Shown here piece by piece: positions 35,811 through 45,299 of a stretch of DNA of 64,000 bases. A program made the translations under genes and the position numbers. The stretch lies in the NCBI GenBank assembly GCA_964368625.1, contig CAYJBH010000001.1:1-64000 (forward strand), written 5' to 3'. The stretch is from CAYJBH01 sp964368625. Lineage in GTDB: Bacteria; Bacillota; Clostridia; Oscillospirales; Ruminococcaceae. The notes below the pieces were generated by a model. It searched no databases. It was not told the origin of the DNA and saw only the letters and a list, made by a program, of their open reading frames with translations. Every line of letters starts with the position of its first letter. The stretch's first letter is position 1.

Positions 35811-37157
35811 TTATACCTGTAGATCAGGTATCTTATTTTGCAGTTCGGTTGAGAACATCTCAAATGCAGCATCCGCTGTTAGTGAATCATCACTGTTGAT
35901 AGCTTCTATAACCAATGTCCATGCATCATTTATAGCTACATCATAGATGGAAACCGGACGGGCAGCCTGCATAGTATCGAATGCATCTACGAAAAGGAGC
36001 TGTCCGATATCCTGATCGCCAAAGTGTGGATTTGTTAACGAGGCAAATGTTGGATCTTCGTAAGGTGCTTTAGCGGCATAGAAATATCCAAACTCCTCTT
36101 TTTGCCAAACCGAACCCTCATCTCCTGCTATCCAAGCTGCAAAGTTAAAGCCTTCAACCTTGTTCTCTGCATCTTTTGGAATCATATGTGCCGAACCACC
36201 CCATAAGAAACACCCTCCGGGAGGTTCCATCATCGCCCAAGAATCTAAACCTTCGGGATCGTTTGGAGCTATAACATATTGTGGACTCCAGGTGGCTGCC
36301 GGATAGAATATATGGTTTTCTTCAGCATACGAAGCACCATATGCGGGAGATGTTCCGCCTATATTATCCGATGTGTTGTTATCGCGAACCGATACAATTA
36401 AGTTGATAATGCTCTTTGCAGCGTCGGCATTGAGGGTATTATCGTTTACAATAGCCTCTGTTAAACGCGAGTATTCTATAGTCTGTATGTCGCTTAAGCT
36501 TGCAAACATATACGCCTCACCATCGGATTGTGACTGTACATCGTTTCCAAGAGAAATAATGTCATCCCAGCTTGTTAGCATTTCCTCCAGTTCATCCGGA
36601 TCATCGGTTCCAAAGTACTCAAGGGCAAGATCTTTTTTATAAGCAAGACCGGCACCTGGAGCATCGATAGGCAGTGCAACAAGAGCACCGGATGAGTTGT
36701 AGCAGATAGGACCAAAGTGGTCAAGCACTATACTAAAATCAAAGTTGTAAGGGTCGGCGCTCATATCCTCCCATATATCAAGTTCCATCATGGTTCCGCG
36801 TTGATTTACCTCAGATAGAATAAGGTCAGGAAGCTCGAGGCCGGAGGTTACAGTTGTTTGTAATTTCTGAAAGGCTTCGGTTTGCTGAATCGTTACATAT
36901 TCCAACGCAACTGTAGCACCGGTAGATTCTTTATATTTATCAAATGTTGGTACTATGCTGTCCGGATTCCAGCCCCAATACACTAGGGTTGTTTCATCGC
37001 CGGAGCCATCCTCTGTTGCCGGAGTTTCTGCTGTTGATGTGCTGTCTCCCATAGGCTCATCTTCTGCGGGTGCAGAGTTGCAAGATGCGAGCAGCGACAC
37101 TGTTAAAACGCCCGATAGCATCAACGCAAACAATTTTTTTAGATTAAAATCAATCAT
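35811..37157 (-). CDS. Sugar-binding lipoprotein of ABC transporter
   Basis: This 448-residue family 1 extracellular solute-binding protein has a lipobox SLLASC with the lipidated Cys26. A Ser/Thr/Glu/Asp-rich linker follows, then the mature domain beginning TTLVYWGWNPDSIVPTFDKYKE. It captures the sugar for the two permeases encoded next. A consensus promoter lies upstream, divergent from the response-regulator gene. The ligand cannot be told from sequence. Confidence 0.9.
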   Translation of the reverse strand: MIDFNLKKLFALMLSGVLTVSLLASCNSAPAEDEPMGDSTSTAETPATEDGSGDETTLVYWGWNPDSIVPTFDKYKESTGATVALEYVTIQQTEAFQKLQTTVTSGLELPDLILSEVNQRGTMMELDIWEDMSADPYNFDFSIVLDHFGPICYNSSGALVALPIDAPGAGLAYKKDLALEYFGTDDPDELEEMLTSWDDIISLGNDVQSQSDGEAYMFASLSDIQTIEYSRLTEAIVNDNTLNADAAKSIINLIVSVRDNNTSDNIGGTSPAYGASYAEENHIFYPAATWSPQYVIAPNDPEGLDSWAMMEPPGGCFLWGGSAHMIPKDAENKVEGFNFAAWIAGDEGSVWQKEEFGYFYAAKAPYEDPTFASLTNPHFGDQDIGQLLFVDAFDTMQAARPVSIYDVAINDAWTLVIEAINSDDSLTADAAFEMFSTELQNKIPDLQV

Positions 37158-37203
37158 AAGCTTCTCCTTTTAATAATACAAAACATTTATTTTGTCTGCG
37201 CTA

Positions 37204-37232
37204 ATTATACTTAGATTATTCTATACAGTCAA
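37204..37232 (-). promoter_or_regulatory. Promoter of the sugar ABC operon
   Basis: Minus-strand TTGACT (37232-37227) and TATAAT (37209-37204) are 17 bases apart. It is divergent from the two-component promoter, so the YesN-like regulator probably acts in the 70-base interval between them. Confidence 0.8.
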
Positions 37233-37305
37233 CGATACAAACTATAGATTTTGTATATTTTTTATGTGTTTGTTGTTTTTTTTATATACCGTTTGCCACT
37301 TTTCA

Positions 37306-37334
37306 TTGATTTGACTTTACCGTTTTGCTATAAT
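37306..37334 (+). promoter_or_regulatory. Promoter of the two-component system
   Basis: TTGATT (37306-37311), a 17-base spacer and TATAAT (37329-37334) precede the response-regulator gene by about 45 bases. Confidence 0.7.
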
Positions 37335-37381
37335 GATTATGTTCTATTTAACCGTTTTATTAAAGTTGTAGGATATAAACT

Positions 37382-38851
37382 ATGAAGGTGTTTTTTTTAG
37401 ATGATGAAAGTATTGTTGTTGATGAACTTATTAACCTATTAGACTGGCGGGCAAAAGGCTATGAAATCTCAGGCTTCGCATACAATGCCGTTGATGCATT
37501 AAGGAAATTTGAACAAACTTTACCTGACATACTTTTCTTAGATGTATCGTTGCCGGTAACAAACGGATTAGAGTTTGCACAGTTAATAAACAAGCGTTTT
37601 CCTTTCATTGTAATAATAATACTTAGTGCATACAAGAACTTTGATTATGCACAAAGCGCTATTGAAAGCAATGTGTTAACCTATTTAGTAAAGCATGAGT
37701 TAACGGTAGAATCAATGGAAAAAACCCTTGAAAAAGCTTTTTTGGAAAGCCAAAAGCGTCATCGTGATTCATATCTAATTCGTTCTAAAACCATGGCCGA
37801 TATTCTTTCTGGAAACGGTATGATTAGCTGGAAAGATACAGAGCTTAGCGTTCATTTTTCTGATTACTCGTACCAGTTTTATATGATACTAATATGTTCT
37901 GCTAAAAAATTTAGCTTAGATAAAGGCTTTATTAAAGATTTTAACAAGTTCGAGGATGAAGCGAAAAATTTGTTTTCTTTCTCAGAATTTAAGTTATTGG
38001 ATCTTTTTGTATATAATAATTATTATCTACTGCTTTTAAATAAATCAAATTCCAACGAGGCAAAAATCCATTCTGCATTGCATTCTGAACTTTCTCAAAA
38101 CATTGCGAAGCTGTCAACTCGATACAACCATCCATTTTTTGCTCTTTTTTCCTATCAAAAATGTACTCAAAAAGATTTGCAAGGTAGATTTAATCAATTG
38201 CTAAAAAATGAAAACCGTTATATTTTCGGCAGTTTTTCAGAGGCAGTAGTTACAGTGGATAAATCGGTTAACCAAGACAGCTATAGTGCGGATTGCCAAT
38301 CTTTAAAACAACTGCTGCGTCTGCTAGAGTTTTCGATTGCTGAGCGTGATGCCGATAAATTCATAAATATATGCACAGCTATGATAACTAAACTTATGCA
38401 GGACGGTGCTGACATGACGGCTATTTCACACGAGAGAATTTATTATGTAAACGATGTTATCTTGGAGCTCACCAGTTGCGTGCAAAGGCATGAACTAAAG
38501 CAGGATCAATATCAAAAGGTTAGCCCTATGATAAGATTTGTTTTAAACTGCGTGGAAAAAAACTACAGTACATCACTCAAGCTTTCGGTTATAGCAAAAC
38601 AGCTCAACAGCAACCCTATGTATGTTGGTCAAAAGTTTATTAGTGAAATGGGTAAACCTTTCCATGATTACCTTACCGAGTATCGGGTGTTACGCGCTAA
38701 GGAAATATTAACAACAACCAACCTAAAAATGTTTGAGATTGCTCAGCGGGTTGGAATAAACAACAGTCAATATTTTAGCAAGGTATTTAAACAATATGCG
38801 GGGGTTGGACCTTTGGAATACCGACAGCAGAAATATAAGGCGGTTAGATAG
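37382..38851 (+). CDS. Response regulator, AraC type (YesN-like)
   Basis: This 489-residue regulator has an N-terminal receiver domain (FFLDDESIVVDELINLLDW; phosphorylated Asp54 in LFLDVSLP; YLVKHEL near residue 100). A middle region of about 250 residues follows, then a C-terminal AraC helix-turn-helix pair (SVIAKQLNSNPMYVGQKF and IAQRVGINNSQYFSKVFKQ). Such regulators switch on adjacent sugar-uptake operons. It is paired with the kinase gene two bases downstream and divergent from the binding-protein gene. Confidence 0.92.
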   Translation: MKVFFLDDESIVVDELINLLDWRAKGYEISGFAYNAVDALRKFEQTLPDILFLDVSLPVTNGLEFAQLINKRFPFIVIIILSAYKNFDYAQSAIESNVLTYLVKHELTVESMEKTLEKAFLESQKRHRDSYLIRSKTMADILSGNGMISWKDTELSVHFSDYSYQFYMILICSAKKFSLDKGFIKDFNKFEDEAKNLFSFSEFKLLDLFVYNNYYLLLLNKSNSNEAKIHSALHSELSQNIAKLSTRYNHPFFALFSYQKCTQKDLQGRFNQLLKNENRYIFGSFSEAVVTVDKSVNQDSYSADCQSLKQLLRLLEFSIAERDADKFINICTAMITKLMQDGADMTAISHERIYYVNDVILELTSCVQRHELKQDQYQKVSPMIRFVLNCVEKNYSTSLKLSVIAKQLNSNPMYVGQKFISEMGKPFHDYLTEYRVLRAKEILTTTNLKMFEIAQRVGINNSQYFSKVFKQYAGVGPLEYRQQKYKAVR

Positions 38852-38853
38852 TT

Positions 38854-40599
38854 ATGAAAAAAGAGATAAAATATATTATAATGTTTAGGTTAACTGTAAT
38901 CGTTTTCCTAGTTTTTATAACCTATGCAACACTTGTTATCATCTTTTTTGGCAGTATTGAAAGAAGTAATATTATTAACTATGGCTTAGATGGTTCCTAT
39001 AAAAACCAGATAGTTTTAGAGACTGCTCTTACCGAAATGTTTAGATTTTCGGAATCGATTTCCTCTGATGATGATATACACAAATTTTTGTCTGTTGATG
39101 AGTCAGAATCACCTGCTCAACGTACAAAAGAGATTTATGACTTAATGAGCACATTAAAAGAAAGGTTAATATATTCTGATTATATTCATAGTTTTTGCAT
39201 TGTATCTAACAACAATGAGGCGTATTGGAACATTTATCCATATGACACCTATTATTATGAGTTTATTTCTGATTATATACCAGCACAGCAAAATCAAAAT
39301 GAGTATAGCGGGTTCACTAAGCCATTCTATTTTCCCGACACAGGGTTGATGTATCAGCCTGTAAATCTAATTGGATATGTTACCAATATTAATTATATCG
39401 AAGGCAGAACCGTTAAGACCCTAGGACAGATTATAGTTAATCTTGACCTAAGTGTTTTGTCAAATGATCTTGCAACCGACGATAGTATTTTTTCACAGAT
39501 AGGAATTCTTTCATATGAAAATGAAATTATATATCTTTCTGCAGGCGATGTACAGGAATTTTCCGAGCTCAGCCTCAATCTAAAAGAATCTTTTAATACT
39601 ACACAAAACGGCTATTTTTTTGTTAATAATATCGATTCATCGGGTTGGAAACTTGTTTCACGCTGGCAAGAAAATCAATCATCTTACCAAAGTGAAAGTA
39701 CGTTACTATGGATATTAGCCGGTGTTGTTGTGGTTGTAATGGTGTTAATATTTAGCTTTGTTTTCCCGGTACTGCTAAACATCTCAAAGCAAATTACTGT
39801 GTTACAGAATGCCATTCAAAAGGTTAGCGATGGAAACCTTGATGTTGAAATATCACTACAAGGTAGCACGGAACTAACCGGAATATCAAATGGATTTAAC
39901 CAGATGGTAGCTAACACCAAGCAATATATGCACAATTCACTAAAAAACCTGGAAGAAAAGCAAAAAGTGTCTTTTGAACTATTACTCGCAAGGATTAATC
40001 CTCATTTCATATACAACACCCTAAACTCAATCGTATATCTTGCAAAAAGAAACAAAACCAATGAAATTATAGATCTTACTGTTTCTTTTATAGCTCTTTT
40101 GCAGGATAGTGTTCAGTTTGACAACAACAGTCTATTTGATACCGTTGAGGTAGAAACAAAGGTTGTGGAACGGTATATCACTATACAGAAGATAAGGTAT
40201 GCTAGCCAATTTGTTTACAGTAGCGATGTGCCTACAAGGTTAACCGGGCTGCTTATCCCCAAAAATATATTACAACCATTAATTGAGAATGCAATAATCC
40301 ATGGTGCATGCACTACGGAGGATACCAAAAAAGTTATTCTTGATATAAAGGCCTTTGAAGATAATCTTATAATAAAAATTAGTGATACCGGAATTGGAAT
40401 GTCGCAAGAAAAGATCGATAAAATTCTTAATACTACTCATCATCACAAGGTATCAGGTTCATCAAAAATGAGGCCTATCGGTATTAGTAACATTATGGAT
40501 AAATTGCAACATATCTATGGAGATAATCACAGTTTTACTATTAACTCAACATTAGGTAAATTTACACAGGTTACAATTACAATTCCTATAAACAAGTAA
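38854..40599 (+). CDS. Sensor histidine kinase (YesM-like)
   Basis: This 581-residue membrane kinase has two membrane segments (about 9-32 and 286-310) around an extracellular sensing region. A HAMP-type linker is followed by the His kinase domain with INPHFIYNTLNSIVYL (phosphorylated His384). A C-terminal ATPase domain has the N-box LIENAIIHGA and ISDTGIGMS. It would phosphorylate the YesN-like regulator encoded two bases upstream. Its outside domain probably senses the sugar or the binding protein. Confidence 0.92.
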   Translation: MKKEIKYIIMFRLTVIVFLVFITYATLVIIFFGSIERSNIINYGLDGSYKNQIVLETALTEMFRFSESISSDDDIHKFLSVDESESPAQRTKEIYDLMSTLKERLIYSDYIHSFCIVSNNNEAYWNIYPYDTYYYEFISDYIPAQQNQNEYSGFTKPFYFPDTGLMYQPVNLIGYVTNINYIEGRTVKTLGQIIVNLDLSVLSNDLATDDSIFSQIGILSYENEIIYLSAGDVQEFSELSLNLKESFNTTQNGYFFVNNIDSSGWKLVSRWQENQSSYQSESTLLWILAGVVVVVMVLIFSFVFPVLLNISKQITVLQNAIQKVSDGNLDVEISLQGSTELTGISNGFNQMVANTKQYMHNSLKNLEEKQKVSFELLLARINPHFIYNTLNSIVYLAKRNKTNEIIDLTVSFIALLQDSVQFDNNSLFDTVEVETKVVERYITIQKIRYASQFVYSSDVPTRLTGLLIPKNILQPLIENAIIHGACTTEDTKKVILDIKAFEDNLIIKISDTGIGMSQEKIDKILNTTHHHKVSGSSKMRPIGISNIMDKLQHIYGDNHSFTINSTLGKFTQVTITIPINK

Positions 40600-40649
40600 A
40601 TTTTACAATCACAACAGCACTATTGCAGTAACTAAAAAAAACATACCGC

Positions 40650-40677
40650 TAATATTAATTATCTTGAATTAATATTA
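40650..40677 (+). repeat. A/T-rich palindrome before the second agarase-like gene
   Basis: TAATATTAATT (40650-40660) and AATTAATATTA (40667-40677) form a perfect 11-base inverted repeat around ATCTTG, 20 bases upstream of the start codon. It may be an operator or an RNA stem near the ribosome site (TGAGGTACCT). Confidence 0.55.
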
Positions 40678-40696
40678 CTTAAAACATGAGGTACCT

Positions 40697-41806
40697 ATGG
40701 GTTATTTTTCTTTAAACAAAAGTAAGAATGGATATTTTATTTGTGATACAAAGGGGGCTCCGTTTCTCTCGGTTGGATTAAATCACACCGATGAGACTAA
40801 TCTTTTATTCTCCTATAATATTGATATCTGGAAAAACAGGTACGGTTCGCACAAAGCATGGTTGCAGAACGGCCTTGTTAGGGATCTTAACCTTTACGGC
40901 TTTAACACTATCGGTTGGACTCAAGATGTAATTGCCACGGTTATTGAACCACACATGGGCTGTATTCATTCAGAAGGTTTTTCTTTTGAGGACTATCAAC
41001 AGTGCAACACCCCTTACTGCGTTAACCTCGAGATTGCAAACATTGAACACTGGAACACAACACCTGTGTTCCCCGATGTTTTTTCGGTACAATTCAAGGC
41101 TCGTTGCGAATACCTTTCACGTCATATTTGTGCACGCCACAGCGAAAGCGAAAATCTTGTTGGTTACTTTTTTAACGACATCCCCTCTTTCGGAAACCAC
41201 ACAACTGGTTTGACTTTCCCACAACTTGTTGGCCTTAATTCTGATAGTGACATATATGAAAGACTTTTGAGTGAAATAGTTGAGAAATATTACGACACCA
41301 TTACACAAACCATCAAGGTATATGATAATAACCATCTGATTCTTGGCGATCGATTTAATGGGAACCATCCCGATAACCAGCTCGTTTACAAAATAGCATC
41401 AAAGTTTTGTGACATAATTTCAATCCAGTATTTTAATGGTGATGATCAAGCTTCCTACAGAAATCTACTTAATTTTTTTCGAGAGGTGCATTCATTAACC
41501 GGAAAGCCGCTGCTGTTGGCAGACATAGGCAGCAAATGCCCAACTGAGCTAAACCCTAGCAACAACTTTGGCCCTTCACATCTAAAAAACCAATCACAAA
41601 GGGCCGAGCATTATATTAAAAACATGGAATTATTACTTAAAGAAAATTATTTTGTTGGCTGGCATTGGTGCGCTTATATCGAAAACGAACACCGTGGTTG
41701 GGGAATAAAATCATACCTAGATGAACCATATATCGATTTTTTAAAACCGGTATCTGAGTTTAACAAAAGGGTTACTTTTGAGTATCGAGAAAGGCACAGT
41801 CACTAG
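40697..41806 (+). CDS. Second agarase-like putative glycoside hydrolase
   Basis: This 369-residue paralogue of the protein at 32531-33895 lacks about 25 N-terminal residues and several insertions. Shared landmarks are FICDTKGAPFLSVGLNH, LYGFNTIGWT, LVGYFFNDIPSF (Asp161 aligning with Asp181 of the longer protein), HLILGDRFNGN, PLLLADIGS and VGWHWCAY. There is no signal peptide. It follows the kinase gene by 97 bases and is likely expressed with the two-component system. The likely role is cleaving the sugar imported by the neighbouring transporter; the substrate is unknown. Confidence 0.58.
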   Translation: MGYFSLNKSKNGYFICDTKGAPFLSVGLNHTDETNLLFSYNIDIWKNRYGSHKAWLQNGLVRDLNLYGFNTIGWTQDVIATVIEPHMGCIHSEGFSFEDYQQCNTPYCVNLEIANIEHWNTTPVFPDVFSVQFKARCEYLSRHICARHSESENLVGYFFNDIPSFGNHTTGLTFPQLVGLNSDSDIYERLLSEIVEKYYDTITQTIKVYDNNHLILGDRFNGNHPDNQLVYKIASKFCDIISIQYFNGDDQASYRNLLNFFREVHSLTGKPLLLADIGSKCPTELNPSNNFGPSHLKNQSQRAEHYIKNMELLLKENYFVGWHWCAYIENEHRGWGIKSYLDEPYIDFLKPVSEFNKRVTFEYRERHSH

Positions 41807-41883
41807 CTGATACGCGATTTTAAATAAATAAAGCCGATACAGATGATAATAATCACCGGCATCAGCTCTATTTAGATAATCTG

Positions 41884-43077
41884 TTAGGCCTCTTCCCTTA
41901 ACTCTTCATATCTGCGTCTACATTTTTCCTTATACAGTCTATTATTGCTATTACTTTTAAACCCTTCAGATAAGAGATTTAATGCCTGTTGCTTTTCGCC
42001 AACTCTAATATTAAGTTCTGCCATTATCATAAATATCTGCTGTTCCTCCTCCGGAGTTTCAAACAATCGTGTTTGTTTATAGATATAATTATAGCATTCA
42101 AGTGCATTTCGGCTGGCAATGGTAACCATTGTGCTATCTCCAACATCTTCATAAAGCCATACCAGGTTAAGCCATAATGTTGCCCTGATAATACTGTTCT
42201 CGCCTATACTTTCGCAACAAAATAGTGCATCATAGAATGCAATAAACACATCATCTATGCTACGTTGCTCGGTATAAACCATGTTAATTTTCTCTACACC
42301 AGCATCATTCAACCTGGTTAAAATATTTTTAGATTCAAATGTTCCTATGTTTGCAAAACCTTTTTCTGTATTAGCATACTTACATTTAGGGCAAACCATA
42401 ACCGCATACCATAAGGGTTCAAAATCCATATATTGAACTCTAAGATCCAAATTAGTTTTAACCGTTCTTAATAATGAAAAAAGCACATTCTTCTCATTGA
42501 ATCTTGTATTACAAACGGGACAGCTATGTTCATTAGTATGTAGAAATTTAGCATCGGTAACAATCTTTATTTTATCATTATAAATTCTATGCTCTGGGGG
42601 AATGTTAAAGGCTTTAATTGCCACTTCCAGCCGCTCCTGAGCCGACTGAGTTTGCGAAAATGTTATCTGTTGATTGCTATTGGGTGCGCTTATTTTTGCT
42701 TCTGCCTTACTTGGAGAAACCTCTACTTCTACCACTTTTTCATCTAGCGCTATTCCAAGAGCACTCTTAATGATTTTTAGTGCCTGATCGGGGCAAAGTT
42801 TTAGATAGTTTTTTTGATTAGATCTATTAACCTTGATGAAGCTTATATCTTCTGTCGCAATTGCACTACAACTATAGTTAGCATTCTGTAATACATCCTC
42901 AAAGCCTATAGTCGTGGGTGCGGTTATAACCTTGTTATTATCGGTTAATAGAATACTACCGCTTACAATTGCATAAAAGTCGGTCGCAGCTTCGCCCTCT
43001 CGAAATAAAATGGTTTTTTCACCCGCTTTTTCAATTTTATGTGTAACCGCCAGTGCTAAAAACTCATTATTATTCAT
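41884..43077 (-). CDS. Cyclic-nucleotide-binding-like domain fused to DUF2225
   Basis: The 397-residue protein starts with a CRP-type sensor barrel (residues about 1-110: KTILFREGEAATDFYAIVSGSILL). A linker follows, then a DUF2225 domain from about 165 with two cysteine pairs, CPVC and CPKC, that probably bind zinc. The C-terminal 100 residues are helical with TPR-like character (LNIRVGEKQQALNLLSEGF). There is no DNA-binding helix-turn-helix. The function is unknown; a sensor with a metal-binding output is the most that can be said. It is divergent from cheV. Confidence 0.75.
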   Translation of the reverse strand: MNNNEFLALAVTHKIEKAGEKTILFREGEAATDFYAIVSGSILLTDNNKVITAPTTIGFEDVLQNANYSCSAIATEDISFIKVNRSNQKNYLKLCPDQALKIIKSALGIALDEKVVEVEVSPSKAEAKISAPNSNQQITFSQTQSAQERLEVAIKAFNIPPEHRIYNDKIKIVTDAKFLHTNEHSCPVCNTRFNEKNVLFSLLRTVKTNLDLRVQYMDFEPLWYAVMVCPKCKYANTEKGFANIGTFESKNILTRLNDAGVEKINMVYTEQRSIDDVFIAFYDALFCCESIGENSIIRATLWLNLVWLYEDVGDSTMVTIASRNALECYNYIYKQTRLFETPEEEQQIFMIMAELNIRVGEKQQALNLLSEGFKSNSNNRLYKEKCRRRYEELREEA

Positions 43078-43115
43078 AAAGTTACCTCCATTTTTGTTTT
43101 TTTATCTTTTATCTA

Positions 43116-43144
43116 TTGTATTTATTCGCAAAATTTGGTATGCT
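43116..43144 (+). promoter_or_regulatory. cheV promoter
   Basis: TTGTAT (43116-43121), a 17-base spacer and TATGCT (43139-43144) lie about 35 bases before the chosen start of cheV. Confidence 0.55.
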
Positions 43145-43176
43145 ATATTTATAAGGAATTACTTGGAGTAATCATT

Positions 43177-44100
43177 ATGGCAGAAATGGAATTAAAACAT
43201 AATATCCTTCTTGAAAGTGGCACAAATGAAATTGAGCTCATTGAGTTTAGAATCGGTAATAATGTTTTTGGAATTAACGTTGCTAAGGTAACTAAGATTA
43301 TGAGAGCTGCACCGGTAAAGGCTATGCCTCATTCTCATCCGGCAATTGAAGGGGTTTACAAACCACGAGAAATTGTTCTAACGGTACTTAATCTACCGGC
43401 TTATCTTGGTCTTGCTGATATTAGCGATGCATCTAATGAGCGCGATTTATTTATAGTTACCAGCTTTAACAAACTTAATATAGCATTTAGAGTTCATGAA
43501 GTGGTTGGAATCGATAGAGTTTCCTGGAGTGCTATTCAAAAACCGGATAAGGCAATTTATGGACATCAAGACGGTGTTGCTACAGGATTGGTTGATTTTG
43601 AAGGAAGACTTATAACAATTCTGGACTTCGAAAAAATTGTTGCCGACATTGCCCCAAACACTTCGATTGTTGTTAGCGATATTGATACTCTTGGTGACAG
43701 AGAAATAACTAATTTGCCGATTGTGGTTGCAGAGGATTCAATATTACTTTCAAAAATTATTTCAGAATCTCTTAACAAGGCAGGGTTTACTAACATTACT
43801 AAGTTTGATAACGGCCAAAGCTGTTGGAATTACCTAGAGACACTTGTGGAGAGTCCTGATTTGCTTAGTGAGGTTGCTTGTGTTATTACCGATATTGAGA
43901 TGCCGGCAATGGACGGTCATCGCTTAACCAAAAATATAAAGGATCATTCGATATTAAGCAAAATTCCTGTAATAATATTTTCTTCACTAATCACTGAAGA
44001 AATGTATCGAAAGGGTTTAGAGATTGGTGCTGATGAACAACTTTCTAAACCAGAAATTGCAGGACTGGTAACTGCAATAGATAGAGTTATTAAAAGGTAA
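43177..44100 (+). CDS. cheV: Chemotaxis protein CheV (CheW domain plus receiver)
   Basis: CheV couples chemoreceptors to the kinase CheA and adapts through its receiver domain. The 307-residue protein has a CheW-like domain (about 15-160: NEIELIEFRIGNNVFGINVAKV, VTSFNKLNIAFRVHEV, GRLITILDFEKI). A receiver domain follows from about 180 (VVAEDSILLSKII, phosphorylated Asp in VITDIEMPAMDG, the lysine of LSKPE). The ATG at 43177 is chosen for the GGAG five bases closer than any other site; an ATG at 43135 lies in the -10 region of the promoter. No other chemotaxis gene is in the window. Confidence 0.9.
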   Translation: MAEMELKHNILLESGTNEIELIEFRIGNNVFGINVAKVTKIMRAAPVKAMPHSHPAIEGVYKPREIVLTVLNLPAYLGLADISDASNERDLFIVTSFNKLNIAFRVHEVVGIDRVSWSAIQKPDKAIYGHQDGVATGLVDFEGRLITILDFEKIVADIAPNTSIVVSDIDTLGDREITNLPIVVAEDSILLSKIISESLNKAGFTNITKFDNGQSCWNYLETLVESPDLLSEVACVITDIEMPAMDGHRLTKNIKDHSILSKIPVIIFSSLITEEMYRKGLEIGADEQLSKPEIAGLVTAIDRVIKR

Positions 44101-44113
44101 CAGTAAATAATAC

Positions 44114-44161
44114 AATTCCGAGCTAACTATTTTGATTATTTCATAATAGCGGCTCGGAATT
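44114..44161. terminator. Bidirectional terminator between cheV and the DivIVA-like gene
   Basis: AATTCCGAGC (44114-44123) pairs with GCTCGGAATT (44152-44161) around an A/T-rich interior that can pair further, followed by TATTTT. It serves two convergent genes. Confidence 0.7.
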
Positions 44162-44165
44162 TATT

Positions 44166-45212
44166 TTATCTTTTATGCGGGGTAACAAGGTATTTAACAT
44201 TACGTTGACGGCGAAGTTGACTATAGTTAACCGCAGTAGGTCTAACTACCTTTACTGCACGTTCATTCTCAGCATCTGCACGTCGATGATGATATACACT
44301 ATTTGCTTCGTAATCCCTCGTTTGTTGGGGGGGATTAAAATATACTTCTTCTTGTGTCTCATACGTAGCTTCTTCTGATTGCCAACCCACAGGTGTTGTA
44401 GGCCTTTCTAACGGTTGCCAGTATGAAACTGTATGCTCAACACTAGGTTGTGGAATGGAAGCAGAAATCCAACCACCATTCACACCATATTCCTGTTTAT
44501 TGGAATCTACTGAATGGCGATAATATCCCTCGCTCACAGCTGTCTGTTCTCTGCTTTTAGAGTTGAATGCAATCTCAACAGTATTGCTTATAGACTTAAG
44601 TTGCTTTTCCAGCGACCTAACCGTATCTCTTATCGATGCAATATCAGTTGAATCAACATCGGTACTGAGGCTAGGTTTTGGAGATTGCTTAACTGCTTCG
44701 GTCATTATTCTTGTTGCCGCGCGTTGTGCTGCGACTATAGTATCATCTGCACACTTAGATGACTCTTTTGCAGCAGAAAGTCTTTCTTCAAGAGAGGCTA
44801 TCTGCTTTCTTAATGTAACAATTTCGGAAAGCGAGAGATTATGCTCCTGCTCCTGTGAAAATAATCTAGCATTAAGCTGCTCAATTTCAGCTATTTTTTC
44901 GTTAAGTTCTGTTTTTAACTTCTCAATATCCTTTGCATTTTGAATATGATTGCTTCGCTTTTCTTCCAGCTGATCTACAAGCACCCTTGTTTTATCTAAA
45001 AGTGCTTCGTTTTCATCCCTCAGATCTGAAAGTTTAGCTTCCATATCCACTAAAGAGCTATTAAGCTGGCTGTTACGAGCAGCATTGTTGCTCATTAGCT
45101 GATCTATAAATTCTAAAACTTCAGCACGAGCAAAACCAAAAAGGGATGTTCTAAAGCCCTTTTCGGTATTTATTAAGTCTAACGAATTATCTGTCTGCGC
45201 AAATACGTCCAC
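44166..45212 (-). CDS. DivIVA-like coiled-coil protein
   Basis: From a GTG at 45212 the protein is 348 residues. The GTG follows GGGTGGGAG by five bases and is preferred to another GTG four codons upstream. Residues about 18-40 (EKGFRTSLFGFARAEVLEFIDQL) resemble the DivIVA N-terminal membrane-binding motif. A long coiled coil of about 130 residues (heptads such as ENEALLDKTRVLVDQLEEKR) follows, then a disordered Gln/Tyr/Pro-rich tail ending in a basic patch. DivIVA proteins mark poles and division sites in Gram-positives, which fits its place near the dcw cluster. The assignment is by pattern only. Confidence 0.65.
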   Translation of the reverse strand: MDVFAQTDNSLDLINTEKGFRTSLFGFARAEVLEFIDQLMSNNAARNSQLNSSLVDMEAKLSDLRDENEALLDKTRVLVDQLEEKRSNHIQNAKDIEKLKTELNEKIAEIEQLNARLFSQEQEHNLSLSEIVTLRKQIASLEERLSAAKESSKCADDTIVAAQRAATRIMTEAVKQSPKPSLSTDVDSTDIASIRDTVRSLEKQLKSISNTVEIAFNSKSREQTAVSEGYYRHSVDSNKQEYGVNGGWISASIPQPSVEHTVSYWQPLERPTTPVGWQSEEATYETQEEVYFNPPQQTRDYEANSVYHHRRADAENERAVKVVRPTAVNYSQLRRQRNVKYLVTPHKR

Positions 45213-45299
45213 TGTAACTCCCACCCAACTCTATAGCTTATAGTATAACACAATAATAGTGAAAAAACAACATGAAAATTATTCAAAATTTTAAAAAAA

